Shown here in pieces: positions 45,470-56,962 of a stretch of DNA of 64,000 bases. The notes under the pieces are model-generated. The model was given only the letters and a program-made list of their open reading frames with translations. It was not told the origin of the DNA and did not search any database. The stretch covers positions 1 through 64,000 of the forward strand of contig NZ_CAJYEB010000037.1 of assembly GCF_913773735.1 (NCBI RefSeq). Direction: 5' to 3'. The position numbers and the translations under genes were made by a program. Origin of the DNA: an uncultured Massilia sp. (GTDB taxonomy: Bacteria; Pseudomonadota; Gammaproteobacteria; Burkholderiales; Burkholderiaceae_D). The number at the start of each line of letters is the position of its first letter. Within the stretch, counting starts at the first letter, position 1.

Positions 45470-46395
45470 GGCGCCAGCCCCATCAGCTCGGCCGCATTGG
45501 TCGAGGTCATGCGGCGCACCTGGTCCTCGCTGTAGCCGAGGTCCAGGCAGATCTCGATGACGTTGCGAAAACCGTCGGCGATCTTCGGATTGCCGGCCTG
45601 GCCGAGGTCGGACCCCAGGATGGTGCGCTCGACGGTGCCGGCCTCGATCAGCGCGCGCAGCGTGGCGGGATCGTAGAACTTGAACTTCGAGTTCTCGGCG
45701 AACATGCACATCGAGTGCTCGATGTAGACGCCCATGTCCACCAGGCGGCGGATGTCGTCCAGGCCGGCGTCGACGATGTAGGTCGGGTGGTTGGTCAGCA
45801 GGCGCTTGACGCCGCGCCGCTTCGCTTCTTCGAACAGCGGCCAGATCTCGCTGATGTGCAGGTGCCCGGACGACAGCACGACGTCGTTCTCGGCGATCAT
45901 GTCGAGGATCGGCAGCACTTCCGGCAGCAGCCGGCCGTCGGCGTCGAGCACCGTCAGCGGGCTGGGCGCCATCATGCGCTTGTCCGACCTGGGGAACTTG
46001 AAGTTGGCGTCGGCCTTGTGGTGGGCGATATGGTTGGCCGACGAGAACGTCGGCATCCACACCAGCCGCGCGCCGAGGGCGATGCCGTGCTCGACCGCAT
46101 ACAGGTTCAGGCCGCCGGCCTGGTTGTTCAGCGGCACGCCGGACAACAGTTCGACGTTCAGGTGGCGGTAATGCTTGTTGAGCATCTCCGTCACCGGCGT
46201 CGCCGAATAATAATGGTCCTTGATCAGCAACGCGCGCAGGCCGGCCTCGGCCGCCTCGTGCAGGGCCTCGTGGTGGTCGCAGTAGCGCGGCATGACGGAC
46301 GGGCCGCTATGGCAGTGCAGGTCGATCGCGCCCTGCATCAGGCGCCGGGACAGTTCGGGATCGCGCTCGCGCCATCCGGGAATCGGGCTGTTCAT
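45466..46395 (-). CDS. DUF6282-like amidohydrolase-fold protein
   Basis: The 309-residue protein has metal-site-like motifs IDLHCHSGPSVMPRY, LIKDHYYSATPV and LSSGHLHISEI, with TNHPTY and a late LGSDLGQ, resembling the amidohydrolase superfamily. The call to the DUF6282 group rests on memory of this pattern. ATG 46395 overlaps the aldolase stop as ATGA. A hydrolytic or lyase step on the pathway intermediate is likely; the substrate is unknown. Confidence 0.85.
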   Translation of the reverse strand: MNSPIPGWRERDPELSRRLMQGAIDLHCHSGPSVMPRYCDHHEALHEAAEAGLRALLIKDHYYSATPVTEMLNKHYRHLNVELLSGVPLNNQAGGLNLYAVEHGIALGARLVWMPTFSSANHIAHHKADANFKFPRSDKRMMAPSPLTVLDADGRLLPEVLPILDMIAENDVVLSSGHLHISEIWPLFEEAKRRGVKRLLTNHPTYIVDAGLDDIRRLVDMGVYIEHSMCMFAENSKFKFYDPATLRALIEAGTVERTILGSDLGQAGNPKIADGFRNVIEICLDLGYSEDQVRRMTSTNAAELMGLAP

Positions 46396-47192
46396 GATGT
46401 CTCCTTGGAATCGTTGGTCTGGTATGTCTGGAGCGGCCGACGCAGCCCCGCCGCCGCCGCGCGCAGCAGCGACTGGTCGGAACCGACGACGAACAGGCTC
46501 ACGCCCAGCGCGTGCCAGTCGCGCGCCTCGTCGGCATGGCCGATGTGGATGCCGACCGCCCGGCCGTGGCGGCGCGCGGCGGCGCACACCGCCTCCACCG
46601 CGGCGCGCACCAGCGGGTGCGCGACGTCGTCCACGCCGTACGACACGGCCAGGTCGGCGCGCCCGATGAACAGGCAGTCCGCGCCGTCCAGGGCGGCGAT
46701 CGCCTCGATGTCCTCGATCGCCTCGCGGTCTTCGATCTGGCAGATCGCGACGCTGTCGCGGTCGGCGCGGTCGATGTGTTCGCGCATGCCGATGCGGCCG
46801 TAGTCGCCGGCGCGCGGCGAGTTGGAAAAGCCGCGCGCGCCGCCGCGGTAGCGCACCGCGGCGGCGACGGCCTGGACGTCGGCGGCGCGGCGCGCATGCG
46901 GCGCGACGATGCCGGTGGCGCCCAGGTCGAGCGCGTTCAGGGCCTGGGCGTTGAGCGCATGCGCATCGGCGGGCACGCGCACCAGGGCCGGGAGCCGGCC
47001 GGCGCGGGCGGCCAGCAGGCAGGCGTCGAGGGCGGCGCGGTCGAACGGGGCGTGCTCGGCATCGATGACGATGAAGTCCAGGCCGGCGCCGCCCAGCACT
47101 TCGACGAGCTGGTGCGACGGCGTCTTGAAGAAGGTGCCGAACAGGACCTGGCGCGCGCGCAGGCGCTGGCGGAAGCTGGCGGAGGCGTCCAT
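46392..47192 (-). CDS. HpcH/HpaI-family aldolase
   Basis: The 266-residue protein has FGTFFKTPSHQLVEVLG, the metal/substrate motif FIVIDAEHAPFD, and the Glu of ICQIEDREA. The family cleaves 4-hydroxy-2-oxo acids to pyruvate (or a related keto acid) and an aldehyde. It is the second gene of the operon, 7 nt after the cupin gene. Confidence 0.94.
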   Translation of the reverse strand: MDASASFRQRLRARQVLFGTFFKTPSHQLVEVLGGAGLDFIVIDAEHAPFDRAALDACLLAARAGRLPALVRVPADAHALNAQALNALDLGATGIVAPHARRAADVQAVAAAVRYRGGARGFSNSPRAGDYGRIGMREHIDRADRDSVAICQIEDREAIEDIEAIAALDGADCLFIGRADLAVSYGVDDVAHPLVRAAVEAVCAAARRHGRAVGIHIGHADEARDWHALGVSLFVVGSDQSLLRAAAAGLRRPLQTYQTNDSKETS

Positions 47193-47199
47193 CGCGTCC

Positions 47200-47604
47200 T
47201 CAGGGCGCAGCGCCGCCGGCCGCCGGCTGCGCTTCCGGAAACTCGCCGGCCTGATAGGCCACCAGGTGCTTGTAGTCCGCGCGGATCGGCGCGAACAGGT
47301 CGAGGTTGTAGACCACCTCGTCGCCGACCGGCTCGGCGTAGTGCATGGTGTGCGGCGGGATGCGCACCATCGAACCCGGCACCATCTCGAATTTCTCGTC
47401 GCCGACGTAGTAGTTCATGCGGCCCTGCACGCAGATGGCGATCTGCTCGAAATCGTGCTGGTGCGGCCGCAGGTCCATGCCCGGGGTCGCGAAGTTCATC
47501 ACCACCATGGCGTTGTCGCCGCGGTAGCCGACGCGCTCGACACCCTTGCGCACGACTTCGCGGGGCAGCGTGTTCCAGTTGTACATCTTCGTTTTCGCTG
47601 TCAT
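47200..47604 (-). CDS. cupin-domain protein
   Basis: The 134-residue single cupin has the two metal-binding motifs: RPHQHDFEQIAICVQGRMNY and SMVRIPPHTMHYAEP. It may be a small dioxygenase, isomerase or sugar-acid-binding protein. It is the first gene of the minus-strand catabolic operon; the start MTAKTKMYNWN (47604) is preferred over an ATG four codons upstream. Confidence 0.9.
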   Translation of the reverse strand: MTAKTKMYNWNTLPREVVRKGVERVGYRGDNAMVVMNFATPGMDLRPHQHDFEQIAICVQGRMNYYVGDEKFEMVPGSMVRIPPHTMHYAEPVGDEVVYNLDLFAPIRADYKHLVAYQAGEFPEAQPAAGGAAP

Positions 47605-47833
47605 CCGTATCTCCATGTTTTCTGTTTTGTTTCGCCTGTCGAAACACTGTTTCGTCAGTGATTACAGTGTAGAAGGCAAAAAATGGCTTGTCAACCGATT
47701 TGGCGGACGCGCCGGGAGACAGGAATACACGAGGAGAAGGAAGCGGGAGGGGTGCGCCGGCGGCGCCGGCGACGGGGTTCGGCAGGACGCCGGCGCGCGG
47801 GATGCGCGCCGGCGCGAGGCTCAGGACAACGAC

Positions 47834-48229
47834 TCAGGCGGCCGGCGCCAGCCCGAAGGACGCGCGATACGGCGCGGCCGCATCCTCGCGGGTATGGATC
47901 TCGACCAGCACCCCGCCGGGGATCTCGCAAAAGAAGCGCGAGCCGCGCGGCGCCCTGATCAGTCCGGTGGTCATGCGCGCGCCGGCGGCGCGGAACTCGT
48001 CGTGCAGGCGCGCGACGTCGGCCGCCGTGGGCAGCTCGAAGCCGATGTGGAAGTTTTCCGGCCAGTCGACGCGGCGGCCGGTGGCGTCCTCGATCACGAT
48101 ATCGGCATCGTGGCGCTTGACGACGGCGCTGGTGCCCATCGGCGTGACGGTGCCGCCGAGGTGGCGCGCGAAGAACGACGCGGTCGCGTCGACATCGAGC
48201 GAGGGAAAGCTGAGGTGGTTGAGTTTCAT
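47834..48229 (-). CDS. VOC-family (glyoxalase/dioxygenase fold) protein
   Basis: The 131-residue protein begins MKLNHLSFPSLDVDATASFF and ends its fold with FFCEIPGGVLVEIHTRED; His of NHL, His of NFHIGFE and Glu of VEIH are likely metal ligands. The substrate is unknown. It lies upstream of the catabolic operon with a 230-bp gap and may be separately expressed. Confidence 0.88.
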   Translation of the reverse strand: MKLNHLSFPSLDVDATASFFARHLGGTVTPMGTSAVVKRHDADIVIEDATGRRVDWPENFHIGFELPTAADVARLHDEFRAAGARMTTGLIRAPRGSRFFCEIPGGVLVEIHTREDAAAPYRASFGLAPAA

Positions 48230-48563
48230 CGTGTGGTTCAGGGTAGGCATGCGATGGCTCCGGTTACGGTGCGAAGCCATGCCACACGATGCAAGCGGAC
48301 CGGAAACGCGAACGCCCCCGGACTGCCCGCGCGCGCGGCATGGTCCAATGGGCGTTGGTTGACGTAAACGCTTACGGCTGCCGGGAGGCAGCACTGGAAT
48401 CATAAAACGGGAGTGAGCTCGAATGCAATAGCCACCCCCAACACAACGTCGCCCCGGCGCAGGCCGGGGCCCGATTTGCACGCGTTACGGCAGCACAAAC
48501 CTGGGCCCCGTCCTGCGACGGGGCGGCGGGGCGGCGGGACGGCGGAGCGACGGGTCGGACGGC
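48230..48563. other. 334-bp gap with two REP-like palindromes
   Basis: No gene is supported here. At 48451-48470 GCCCCGGC GCAG GCCGGGGC forms a perfect hairpin, and a second GC-rich palindrome (GCCCCGTC, then GACGGGGC) lies at about 48507-48526. They probably act as the clpB 3' boundary on the minus strand. Confidence 0.5.
48447..48470 (+). repeat. REP-like palindrome near clpB
   Basis: The core CGTCGCCCCGGCGCAGGC matches the minus strand of the palindrome at 17074-17099. Confidence 0.55.
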
Positions 48564-51176
<2,613 letters not shown>

Positions 51177-51348
51177 ATTGATTGCCCCTAGTAAAAGGTT
51201 GGTGTTCAGGTTGAAACCAATGTAAGGCTGGTGTTACGGCTTTTCAAGATATCGACGTAGCACGGGAACATCCCGCAGACAGTACGCCTCCCGCCGGCGC
51301 GCGAGCGCACGCCTTGTCAACGCTCCGGGTATCCGGGCTAGAATAGCG

Positions 51349-51418
51349 GCTGGAAATGGCATGCTTCCTGGCCCGCGCATCGGGCCGAACCGCCCACCCG
51401 GGCTGATGATGCCTGCAC
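51349..51418 (+). promoter_or_regulatory. fluoride riboswitch (crcB motif)
   Basis: The conserved parts appear in the right order: GGCTGGAAATGGCATGCTTC, a GCCCG/CGGGC hairpin, AACCGCC, a CCCGGG element, and CTGATGATGCCTGCA. GGCAT at 51358-51362 pairs with ATGCC at 51409-51413, as in the fluoride aptamer pseudoknot fold. It lies about 85 nt upstream of a CLC-F-type transporter gene, its classical target. The motif was recognised by eye; an Infernal search with RF01734 would decide. Confidence 0.8.
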
Positions 51419-51446
51419 CGATCCCGGACATCCGGGAGGTGCAGGC
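51411..51446 (+). terminator. alternative hairpin of the fluoride riboswitch expression platform
   Basis: GCCTGCACC (51411-51419) pairs with GGTGCAGGC (51438-51446), continued by TCCCGGA/TCCGGGA inside. The 5' arm is the same GCCTGC the aptamer needs, so the two structures exclude each other. There is no U-run, so control may act through transcript pausing, Rho or ribosome access rather than a classical terminator. Confidence 0.55.
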
Positions 51447-51503
51447 GCGCGCCCTGCCTGCCGCCTGCCGCTTCCCGCATGTCCGCCCGCAACGAACGAG
51501 GAC

Positions 51504-52799
51504 ATGATGACCGCAGACGCACCGACCGGGCTGCCCGCCCGCCCCCTCCCCCTCCCGCTCCCCCGCTACCTGGTCCGCTGGCTGCTGCTGGGCTGCCTCG
51601 CCGGCCTGCTGGCGGGCACCGCCTCGGCCCTGCTGCTGCGCGCCCTCGACCGGGCCGGCGCCGCCCGCGCGGCGCATCCGTGGCTGCTCGCCCTGCTGCC
51701 GCTGGCCGGCGCCGCCGTGGCCTGGGTCTACGGCCGCATCGGCGGCAACGCCGGCGCCGGCAACGACCTGCTGATCGACGCCATCCACGATCCCGGACGC
51801 CAGGTGCCGCTGCGCATGGCGCCGCTGGTGCTGGGCGGGACGGTCGTGTCGCACCTGTTCGGCGCCTCGGTCGGGCGCGAAGGCACGGCGGTGCAGATGG
51901 GCGGCGCGCTGGCGGCCGCGCTGGCGCGCCGGCTGCGCCTGCACCACGACGACCGGCGCATCCTGCTGACGGCGGGCATCGGCGCCGGCTTCGCGTCCGT
52001 GTTCGGCACGCCGCTGGCCGGCACCGTGTTCGGCCTGGAAGTGCTGGCGCTGGGACGCATGCGCTACGACGCGCTGCTGGGCTGCCTGGCGGCGGCCATC
52101 GTCGGCGACCGGGCCTGCCTGGCCTGGGGCGCGCACCATGCGCACTACGCCATGACGGCGCTGCCGGCGCCGGCGCCCTGGCCCCTGCTGGCGACGATGG
52201 TGGCGGGCGCCGTCTTCGGCCTGGCGGGCCGCCTGTTCGCCGCCGGCGCCCATCGGCTGGGCGCCGCCATGCGGCGGCTGCTGCCGCGGGCGCCGCTGCG
52301 CGCCTTCGCCGGCGGGATCGCCGTCGCGACGGCGGCCTGGATGCTGGATGGGGAGCGCTACCTCGGGCTGGGCCTGCCGACGCTGCAGGCCGCGTTCGTG
52401 CGGCCGCTGGCGCCCTACGACTTCGCCGGCAAGATGGCCTTCACGATCGCCTCGCTGGCCAGCGGCTTCAAGGGCGGCGAAGTCACGCCGCTATTCTTCA
52501 TCGGGGCCACGCTGGGCAATGCGCTGGCGCCGCTGCTGCACCTGCCGTTCCCGATGCTGGCCGGGCTCGGCTTCGTGGCCGTGTTCGCCGGAGCGGCGAA
52601 CACCCCGATCGCCTCGACGCTGATGGCCATCGAACTGTTCGGCGCGGACGTCGGCGTGTATGCGGCCGTGGCCTGCGTACTGGCCTACCTGTGCTCGGGC
52701 CACACGGGCATCTACCGGGCCCAGCGCATCGGCCAGGGCAAGCACCGCGCGATGCCGCCGGACGCCAGGCTGGGCGACCTGCCGCCCTCCGGCCGATGA
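51504..52799 (+). CDS. CLC-F type fluoride/proton antiporter
   Basis: The 431-residue membrane protein has the CLC fold with altered selectivity motifs: GNDLLIDAIH in place of GSGIP, GREGTAVQMGG in place of GREGP, and FKGGEVTPLFFIGATLG. These are the marks of the fluoride-exporting CLC-F clade as opposed to chloride CLCs. The fluoride riboswitch directly upstream and crcB nearby support this. GAGGA precedes ATG 51504; the second Met (51507) is an equal start. Confidence 0.88.
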   Translation: MMTADAPTGLPARPLPLPLPRYLVRWLLLGCLAGLLAGTASALLLRALDRAGAARAAHPWLLALLPLAGAAVAWVYGRIGGNAGAGNDLLIDAIHDPGRQVPLRMAPLVLGGTVVSHLFGASVGREGTAVQMGGALAAALARRLRLHHDDRRILLTAGIGAGFASVFGTPLAGTVFGLEVLALGRMRYDALLGCLAAAIVGDRACLAWGAHHAHYAMTALPAPAPWPLLATMVAGAVFGLAGRLFAAGAHRLGAAMRRLLPRAPLRAFAGGIAVATAAWMLDGERYLGLGLPTLQAAFVRPLAPYDFAGKMAFTIASLASGFKGGEVTPLFFIGATLGNALAPLLHLPFPMLAGLGFVAVFAGAANTPIASTLMAIELFGADVGVYAAVACVLAYLCSGHTGIYRAQRIGQGKHRAMPPDARLGDLPPSGR

Positions 52800-52805
52800 A
52801 CCGGC

Positions 52806-53231
52806 TCAGGCCTGGTCGGCGAGCGGCTTCGGACCGGCGGCGGCCAGGTCGCGCACGTTCTTCTGGACGGCGACGATGGCGAACAGCGTCAGCACGAAGG
52901 ACATCGCATAAAAGCCTTTTTCGCTCGGCATCAGCGTGGCGTTGACCAGGCCGATGGCCAGCAGCGCGATCGCGGCCAGCAGCGAGATCCAGCACAGGCC
53001 CACGTACATGCCGGTGACCGGCAAGCCCTCGACGCGGTCGCGCAGCGTCTTCTGCAGCGAGACGGCGGCGAAGCTGCCGTACAGCAGGAGCGTCAGGTAA
53101 TACCCCTTCTCGTTCAGCTGCATCTGCGCATTCCACAGGCCGATCAGGTAGGCGGCCGCGCCGACGAGCATGGCGCCCCACGAGGCGCCGACGAAGGCAG
53201 TGCTGGGACGCGCGGACATCTGCTGGTTCAT
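52806..53231 (-). CDS. YiaA/YiaB-family inner membrane protein
   Basis: The 141-residue protein has four membrane helices in two similar halves (SWGAMLVGAAAYLIGLWNAQ; LCWISLLAAIALLAIGLVNA), each followed by a KG(Y/F)Y motif, as in the YiaAB two-helix domain. Function unknown. It is convergent with the CLC-F gene (6-nt gap) and downstream of crcB. Confidence 0.88.
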   Translation of the reverse strand: MNQQMSARPSTAFVGASWGAMLVGAAAYLIGLWNAQMQLNEKGYYLTLLLYGSFAAVSLQKTLRDRVEGLPVTGMYVGLCWISLLAAIALLAIGLVNATLMPSEKGFYAMSFVLTLFAIVAVQKNVRDLAAAGPKPLADQA

Positions 53232-53314
53232 GCTGTTCTCCGATTAAAGAAAAGATAAGACTTTGCCAGATTGCAATACGCCCATCTTGATGTCAAGCAG
53301 AGCACGCTTGGGGA

Positions 53315-53698
53315 TCAGGCGATGGCACGCCAGGTAGCGAATCCCGCGATGCAAAAGCCGATCGAGCCCAGCAGGTGGAGCGCGGCGTGCGCGAGCGCCC
53401 AGCCATAGTCGCCGCGCTGCAGCAGCACCATGGCTTCGCCGGAAAAACTGGAAAACGTGGTCAGGCCGCCGAGGAAGCCGGTGATGATGAACAGGCGCCA
53501 GGCCGGCGCCAGCGACGCGTGGTCGCCGAAGAAGCCCAGCGCCACGCCGATCAGGTAGCCGCCGACCAGGTTGGCCGCCAGCGTGCCCAGCTGCACGTGC
53601 GCGTGCAGGTGGCCGAGGAACACCGACAGCGCCCAGCGCAACCAGGCGCCGAGGGCGGCGCCGAGGCCGACCGCGATCCAGGCCAGCGGCTGGTTCAT
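53315..53698 (-). CDS. crcB: fluoride channel CrcB (Fluc)
   Basis: The 127-residue protein has four membrane helices and the family motifs GAALGAWLRW, GTLAANLVGGYLIG with the conserved Asn, and GFLGGLTTFSSFSGE with the Phe residues lining the pore. It forms a dual-topology dimer that lets fluoride out. It lies 21 nt after moaE on the minus strand and carries no own riboswitch that I can see. Confidence 0.97.
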   Translation of the reverse strand: MNQPLAWIAVGLGAALGAWLRWALSVFLGHLHAHVQLGTLAANLVGGYLIGVALGFFGDHASLAPAWRLFIITGFLGGLTTFSSFSGEAMVLLQRGDYGWALAHAALHLLGSIGFCIAGFATWRAIA

Positions 53699-53719
53699 GC
53701 AAGCATCATCATGCGCGCG

Positions 53720-54181
53720 TCATCCGGCGACGGCCCACTTGGCCCGGGCCGCGTCGTCGCTGACGCGGGCGTCGACCCAGCGCGCGCCGTTCGGGGTCTG
53801 TTCCTTCTTCCAGAACGGGGCGTCGGTCTTCAGGTAGTCCATGATGAACTCGCAGGCAGCGAAGGCTTCGCCGCGGTGCGCCGCGCTGCAGGCGACCAGC
53901 ACGATCTGGTCGAGCGGCAGCATCGGCCCGACGCGGTGCACGACCAGGGCGCCGTACAGCGGCCAGCGCGCGCGCGCGCGCTCGACGATGTCCTGCAGCG
54001 AGCGCTCGGTCATGCCCGGATAGTGTTCCAGTTCCAGCTCGGCCACCGCGTCGCCGTCGTTCATGTCGCGCACCGTGCCGACGAAGGTGACCACGGCGCC
54101 GATGCGGGCGTCGCCGGCGCGCAAGCGCGCGACTTCGGCGCCCAGGTCGAAGTCGCCGGTCTGTACCCTGACCTCGATCAT
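53720..54181 (-). CDS. moaE: molybdopterin synthase catalytic subunit
   Basis: The 153-residue protein has IGAVVTFVGTVRDMNDGD, LELEHYPGMTERSL, VHRVGPMLPLDQIVLV and the C-terminal Lys pair in PFWKKEQ. It converts precursor Z to molybdopterin with MoaD, which is not in this window. ATG 54181 overlaps the DUF349 gene stop as ATGA. Confidence 0.95.
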   Translation of the reverse strand: MIEVRVQTGDFDLGAEVARLRAGDARIGAVVTFVGTVRDMNDGDAVAELELEHYPGMTERSLQDIVERARARWPLYGALVVHRVGPMLPLDQIVLVACSAAHRGEAFAACEFIMDYLKTDAPFWKKEQTPNGARWVDARVSDDAARAKWAVAG

Positions 54182-56868
54182 TTGCCGCCTCCCGCCAGGC
54201 GCAGTGCCAGGTGCTCGATGCGCGACGCCGTGCGCGCATCGGTCAGGGCGGCCAGCCCGGCCAGCTGGACGATGGCGGCCGCGCCCTCGTCGCCGCCACG
54301 GCCGGGCTTGCCGGACTTGTGCCCGGACCCGAGCGAGGATTGCAGCACCTCGACCTGCAGTTTCAGGCGCTCGCGCGCGAATTCCGGGCCGCTGTCGATG
54401 CCGGCGCCGATCTCCAGGCGCAGCAGTTCGTGCAGCAGCGCATCGCGGTTGCGCTCCAGCAGCGCGGCGTGGGCGCCGCGGGTGGCGGCGTCGCCGCCGA
54501 GCGCGGCCAGGGCCGCCTCGAAGCGCCGGCGCAGGGCCGCGTCCAGCGCCGCATCCAGCGCCGGCAGCGCCTGCCAGCGTGCTTCCCAGTCCTGGCCGGC
54601 GTCCTGCTGGCCCGCATCCGGCTGGCCCGCCACCGCCCGCTCCAGTTCCTGCACCAGGCGCAGCTTGTCGCGCAGCTTGCCGGCCTGGGCCACGCCAGCG
54701 GCGCGGCGCACCTGGTCGGCATGCTGCTGCACCAGCGCCTGCGCGGCGTGGAAGCGCTTTTCCACCCGCGCCTCGTGGGCGCGCGGCACCGGGCCGATCG
54801 CCTGCCACTCGGCCTGGGCCTCGCGCAGCAGCTTGCCGGCGCTGGCCGGGGTGGCTTGCTGCGCGGCCGCTTCCAGCCGGGCGCTGATCGCTTCCTTGGC
54901 CGCCTCGTGGGCGCGCCGCTCGATGTCGGCCTCGTGCATGGTGTCCTTGCGACGCTGGAACACATCGTCGCAGACGGCGCGGAAGCGCTGCCACAGCGCC
55001 TGCTCGCTCTTGCGCTCGAGCGGCAGCGCGCGCGCATGCTCCTGCCAGCGCTGCTGGAGCGCGCGCATGGCGTCGAGCGCATGGCGGTCGTGCGGGTCGA
55101 TGGCCGCGGCTTCCTCGATGATCGCCTCGCGCTCGGCCATCTCGCCCTTGCGCTGCTGTTCCAGCGGCCCCTGCAGCACGTTCAGCGCATCGGCGAACAG
55201 CGTGTCGAGGCGCTTCTTGTCCTTGCGGTCGATCGCGCCCAGGTGGCTCCAGGCCAGGCGCAGGCGCTGCACGGTGCCGGCCACGTGCTTCCAGTCGGCG
55301 CTGCCGTCGCGCAGGCGCGCGACCTCGGCGTTCGCCTCGTCGACCAGCGCCTGGCCGCGCGCCGCGTTCGCGTGGCGCTCGTCCGCCAGGTGGCGGAAAT
55401 GGGCGGCGGCCGGCGCATAGGCGGTCGTGCAGGCGGCGTCGAACCGTTCCCACAGGCTCTTCGGCGCGGCGCCGGACAGGCTGTCGAGCGCCTTCCAGCG
55501 CTCGCGCATGCTGCCCACCTTCTTGGCCAGCTCGCTCATCGACAGGCCCTGCGTGGGCAGGGCCTCGACCGTCTTGATGAGTTCTTCGCGCGACACGTTG
55601 CCGCCCCAGCGCGCCCAGTCGGACAAACGCTTGAGCTCGGCGCGCACATGGGCCAGGCGGTCCGATTGCGCCGGGGTCAGGCGCATGCCCTTGTCGCGCG
55701 CTTCCTTCAGCGCCTTGTCGAACTCGGCGGCCGAACCCAGCGAGCCCTGCTGCAGGGCCGCTTCCATCGCATCCATGGTGTCCAGGAAGTGCTGGTCGGC
55801 GCCGCGCGGCCGGGCGCGCTGTTCCGGCGCGGCGCCGTCCTGCGCCGGGCGCGCCGCCTTGGCCGCGCGCGGCTCCTCGCGGCCTTCACGGGCTTCACGA
55901 CCTTCGCGGCCGTCGCGGTGCCTGCGCGGCTCCGGCTGCGGCAGCGTGGCCAGCAGCGCGTCGAAGCGGCGCTGCAGTGCGGCCCCCTGCTCGGTGTCCG
56001 GCAGCGCCGGCAGCGCCTTCCAGTCGCGCCGCAGCGCATCCTGGTCGAGCTCGGCGACCGGCACGGCCTGGCGCGCCTCCAGGAACGCGGTGCGCGCGGC
56101 CAGCGCGGCCTGGCCCGCCTCGACGACGTGCAGGCCGGCCAGCAGTTTCTGGTGCTCGACGCCGAACTCGGCCACGAGCGTGCGCGGCAGCGAGGCATAC
56201 TCGGGCGACTGCAGCGCCTGGGCCTGGGCCTGGGCCAGCGCGTCGATGCGCGCGGCCAGCTCGGCCGCCGCAAGAGGCTCGCCGACGGCGCCGGCCAGCG
56301 CGCGCAGCGCCGCCAGGCGGTCGATCATGGCGCGCTGCAGGTTCACCTGCGCTTCCAGCCGCGCGCCCAGGGCGGCGCGCACGTCCTGGAAATCGGGCTG
56401 CAGCTCGGGCGCGTCGATCACCGACCATTTACGGTCGAGCTCGGCGACCTGGTTCGGCGTGGGCGCGGCCTCGGCCAGCAGGGCGCGGGCCTGGTCCAGC
56501 GTCGTCCCGGCGCGGCGGCGCTCGGCTTCGCGGTGGCGGTGCGCATCGAGGCGCGCCTGCATCAGCTTGGCGACGCGGCGGTCGGTATTGCGCATGGCGG
56601 CGTGGACGCGCTCGAGCCGCTCCGGCGTATGGACGAACTCGGCGGCGGCGAGCCGCAATTCGGAAAATTCGCACTGGAGGATGAATTCCACCGCGGCGGC
56701 TTCGTCGCCGCCGATCCGGCTCAACGCTTCAGCCTGCTTTGCGCGCTGGGCGCTGGATGCCGACGCGCTCCCTGCGGACGCGTCCGCCGCGGCGGAGTCG
56801 GCAGGCGGCGCAGCCGCCTTGTCGCCGGGCTTGTTGTCGCCCGGCCGCTTGAACAGGAATTCGAACAT
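54178..56868 (-). CDS. large DUF349-repeat coiled protein
   Basis: The 896-residue protein is almost wholly charged helices with repeated DUF349-type units (WKALDSLSG, RFRAVCDDVFQRRKDTMHEAD, KRFHAAQALVQQHADQVRRA). It starts MFEFLFKRPGDNKPGD, and has no signal peptide or membrane segment. DUF349 proteins are poorly characterised; a structural or DNA-associated role is unproven. It is coupled by overlap to moaE. Confidence 0.92.
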   Translation of the reverse strand: MFEFLFKRPGDNKPGDKAAAPPADSAAADASAGSASASSAQRAKQAEALSRIGGDEAAAVEFILQCEFSELRLAAAEFVHTPERLERVHAAMRNTDRRVAKLMQARLDAHRHREAERRRAGTTLDQARALLAEAAPTPNQVAELDRKWSVIDAPELQPDFQDVRAALGARLEAQVNLQRAMIDRLAALRALAGAVGEPLAAAELAARIDALAQAQAQALQSPEYASLPRTLVAEFGVEHQKLLAGLHVVEAGQAALAARTAFLEARQAVPVAELDQDALRRDWKALPALPDTEQGAALQRRFDALLATLPQPEPRRHRDGREGREAREGREEPRAAKAARPAQDGAAPEQRARPRGADQHFLDTMDAMEAALQQGSLGSAAEFDKALKEARDKGMRLTPAQSDRLAHVRAELKRLSDWARWGGNVSREELIKTVEALPTQGLSMSELAKKVGSMRERWKALDSLSGAAPKSLWERFDAACTTAYAPAAAHFRHLADERHANAARGQALVDEANAEVARLRDGSADWKHVAGTVQRLRLAWSHLGAIDRKDKKRLDTLFADALNVLQGPLEQQRKGEMAEREAIIEEAAAIDPHDRHALDAMRALQQRWQEHARALPLERKSEQALWQRFRAVCDDVFQRRKDTMHEADIERRAHEAAKEAISARLEAAAQQATPASAGKLLREAQAEWQAIGPVPRAHEARVEKRFHAAQALVQQHADQVRRAAGVAQAGKLRDKLRLVQELERAVAGQPDAGQQDAGQDWEARWQALPALDAALDAALRRRFEAALAALGGDAATRGAHAALLERNRDALLHELLRLEIGAGIDSGPEFARERLKLQVEVLQSSLGSGHKSGKPGRGGDEGAAAIVQLAGLAALTDARTASRIEHLALRLAGGGK

Positions 56869-56962
56869 GATGAAATCGCACTTCCAAAATCGCCATCATA
56901 GCAAAGAACCCTGATGGCTTCGCGCCACCGGGCTGGCGCGTGCGGCACCATGTCCGGCGCCG

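Noticed and set aside
54211..56901. 896-residue plus-strand open frame
   Set aside because: Antisense to the DUF349 gene, which has a proper start, an ATGA coupling with moaE and a plausible helical product.
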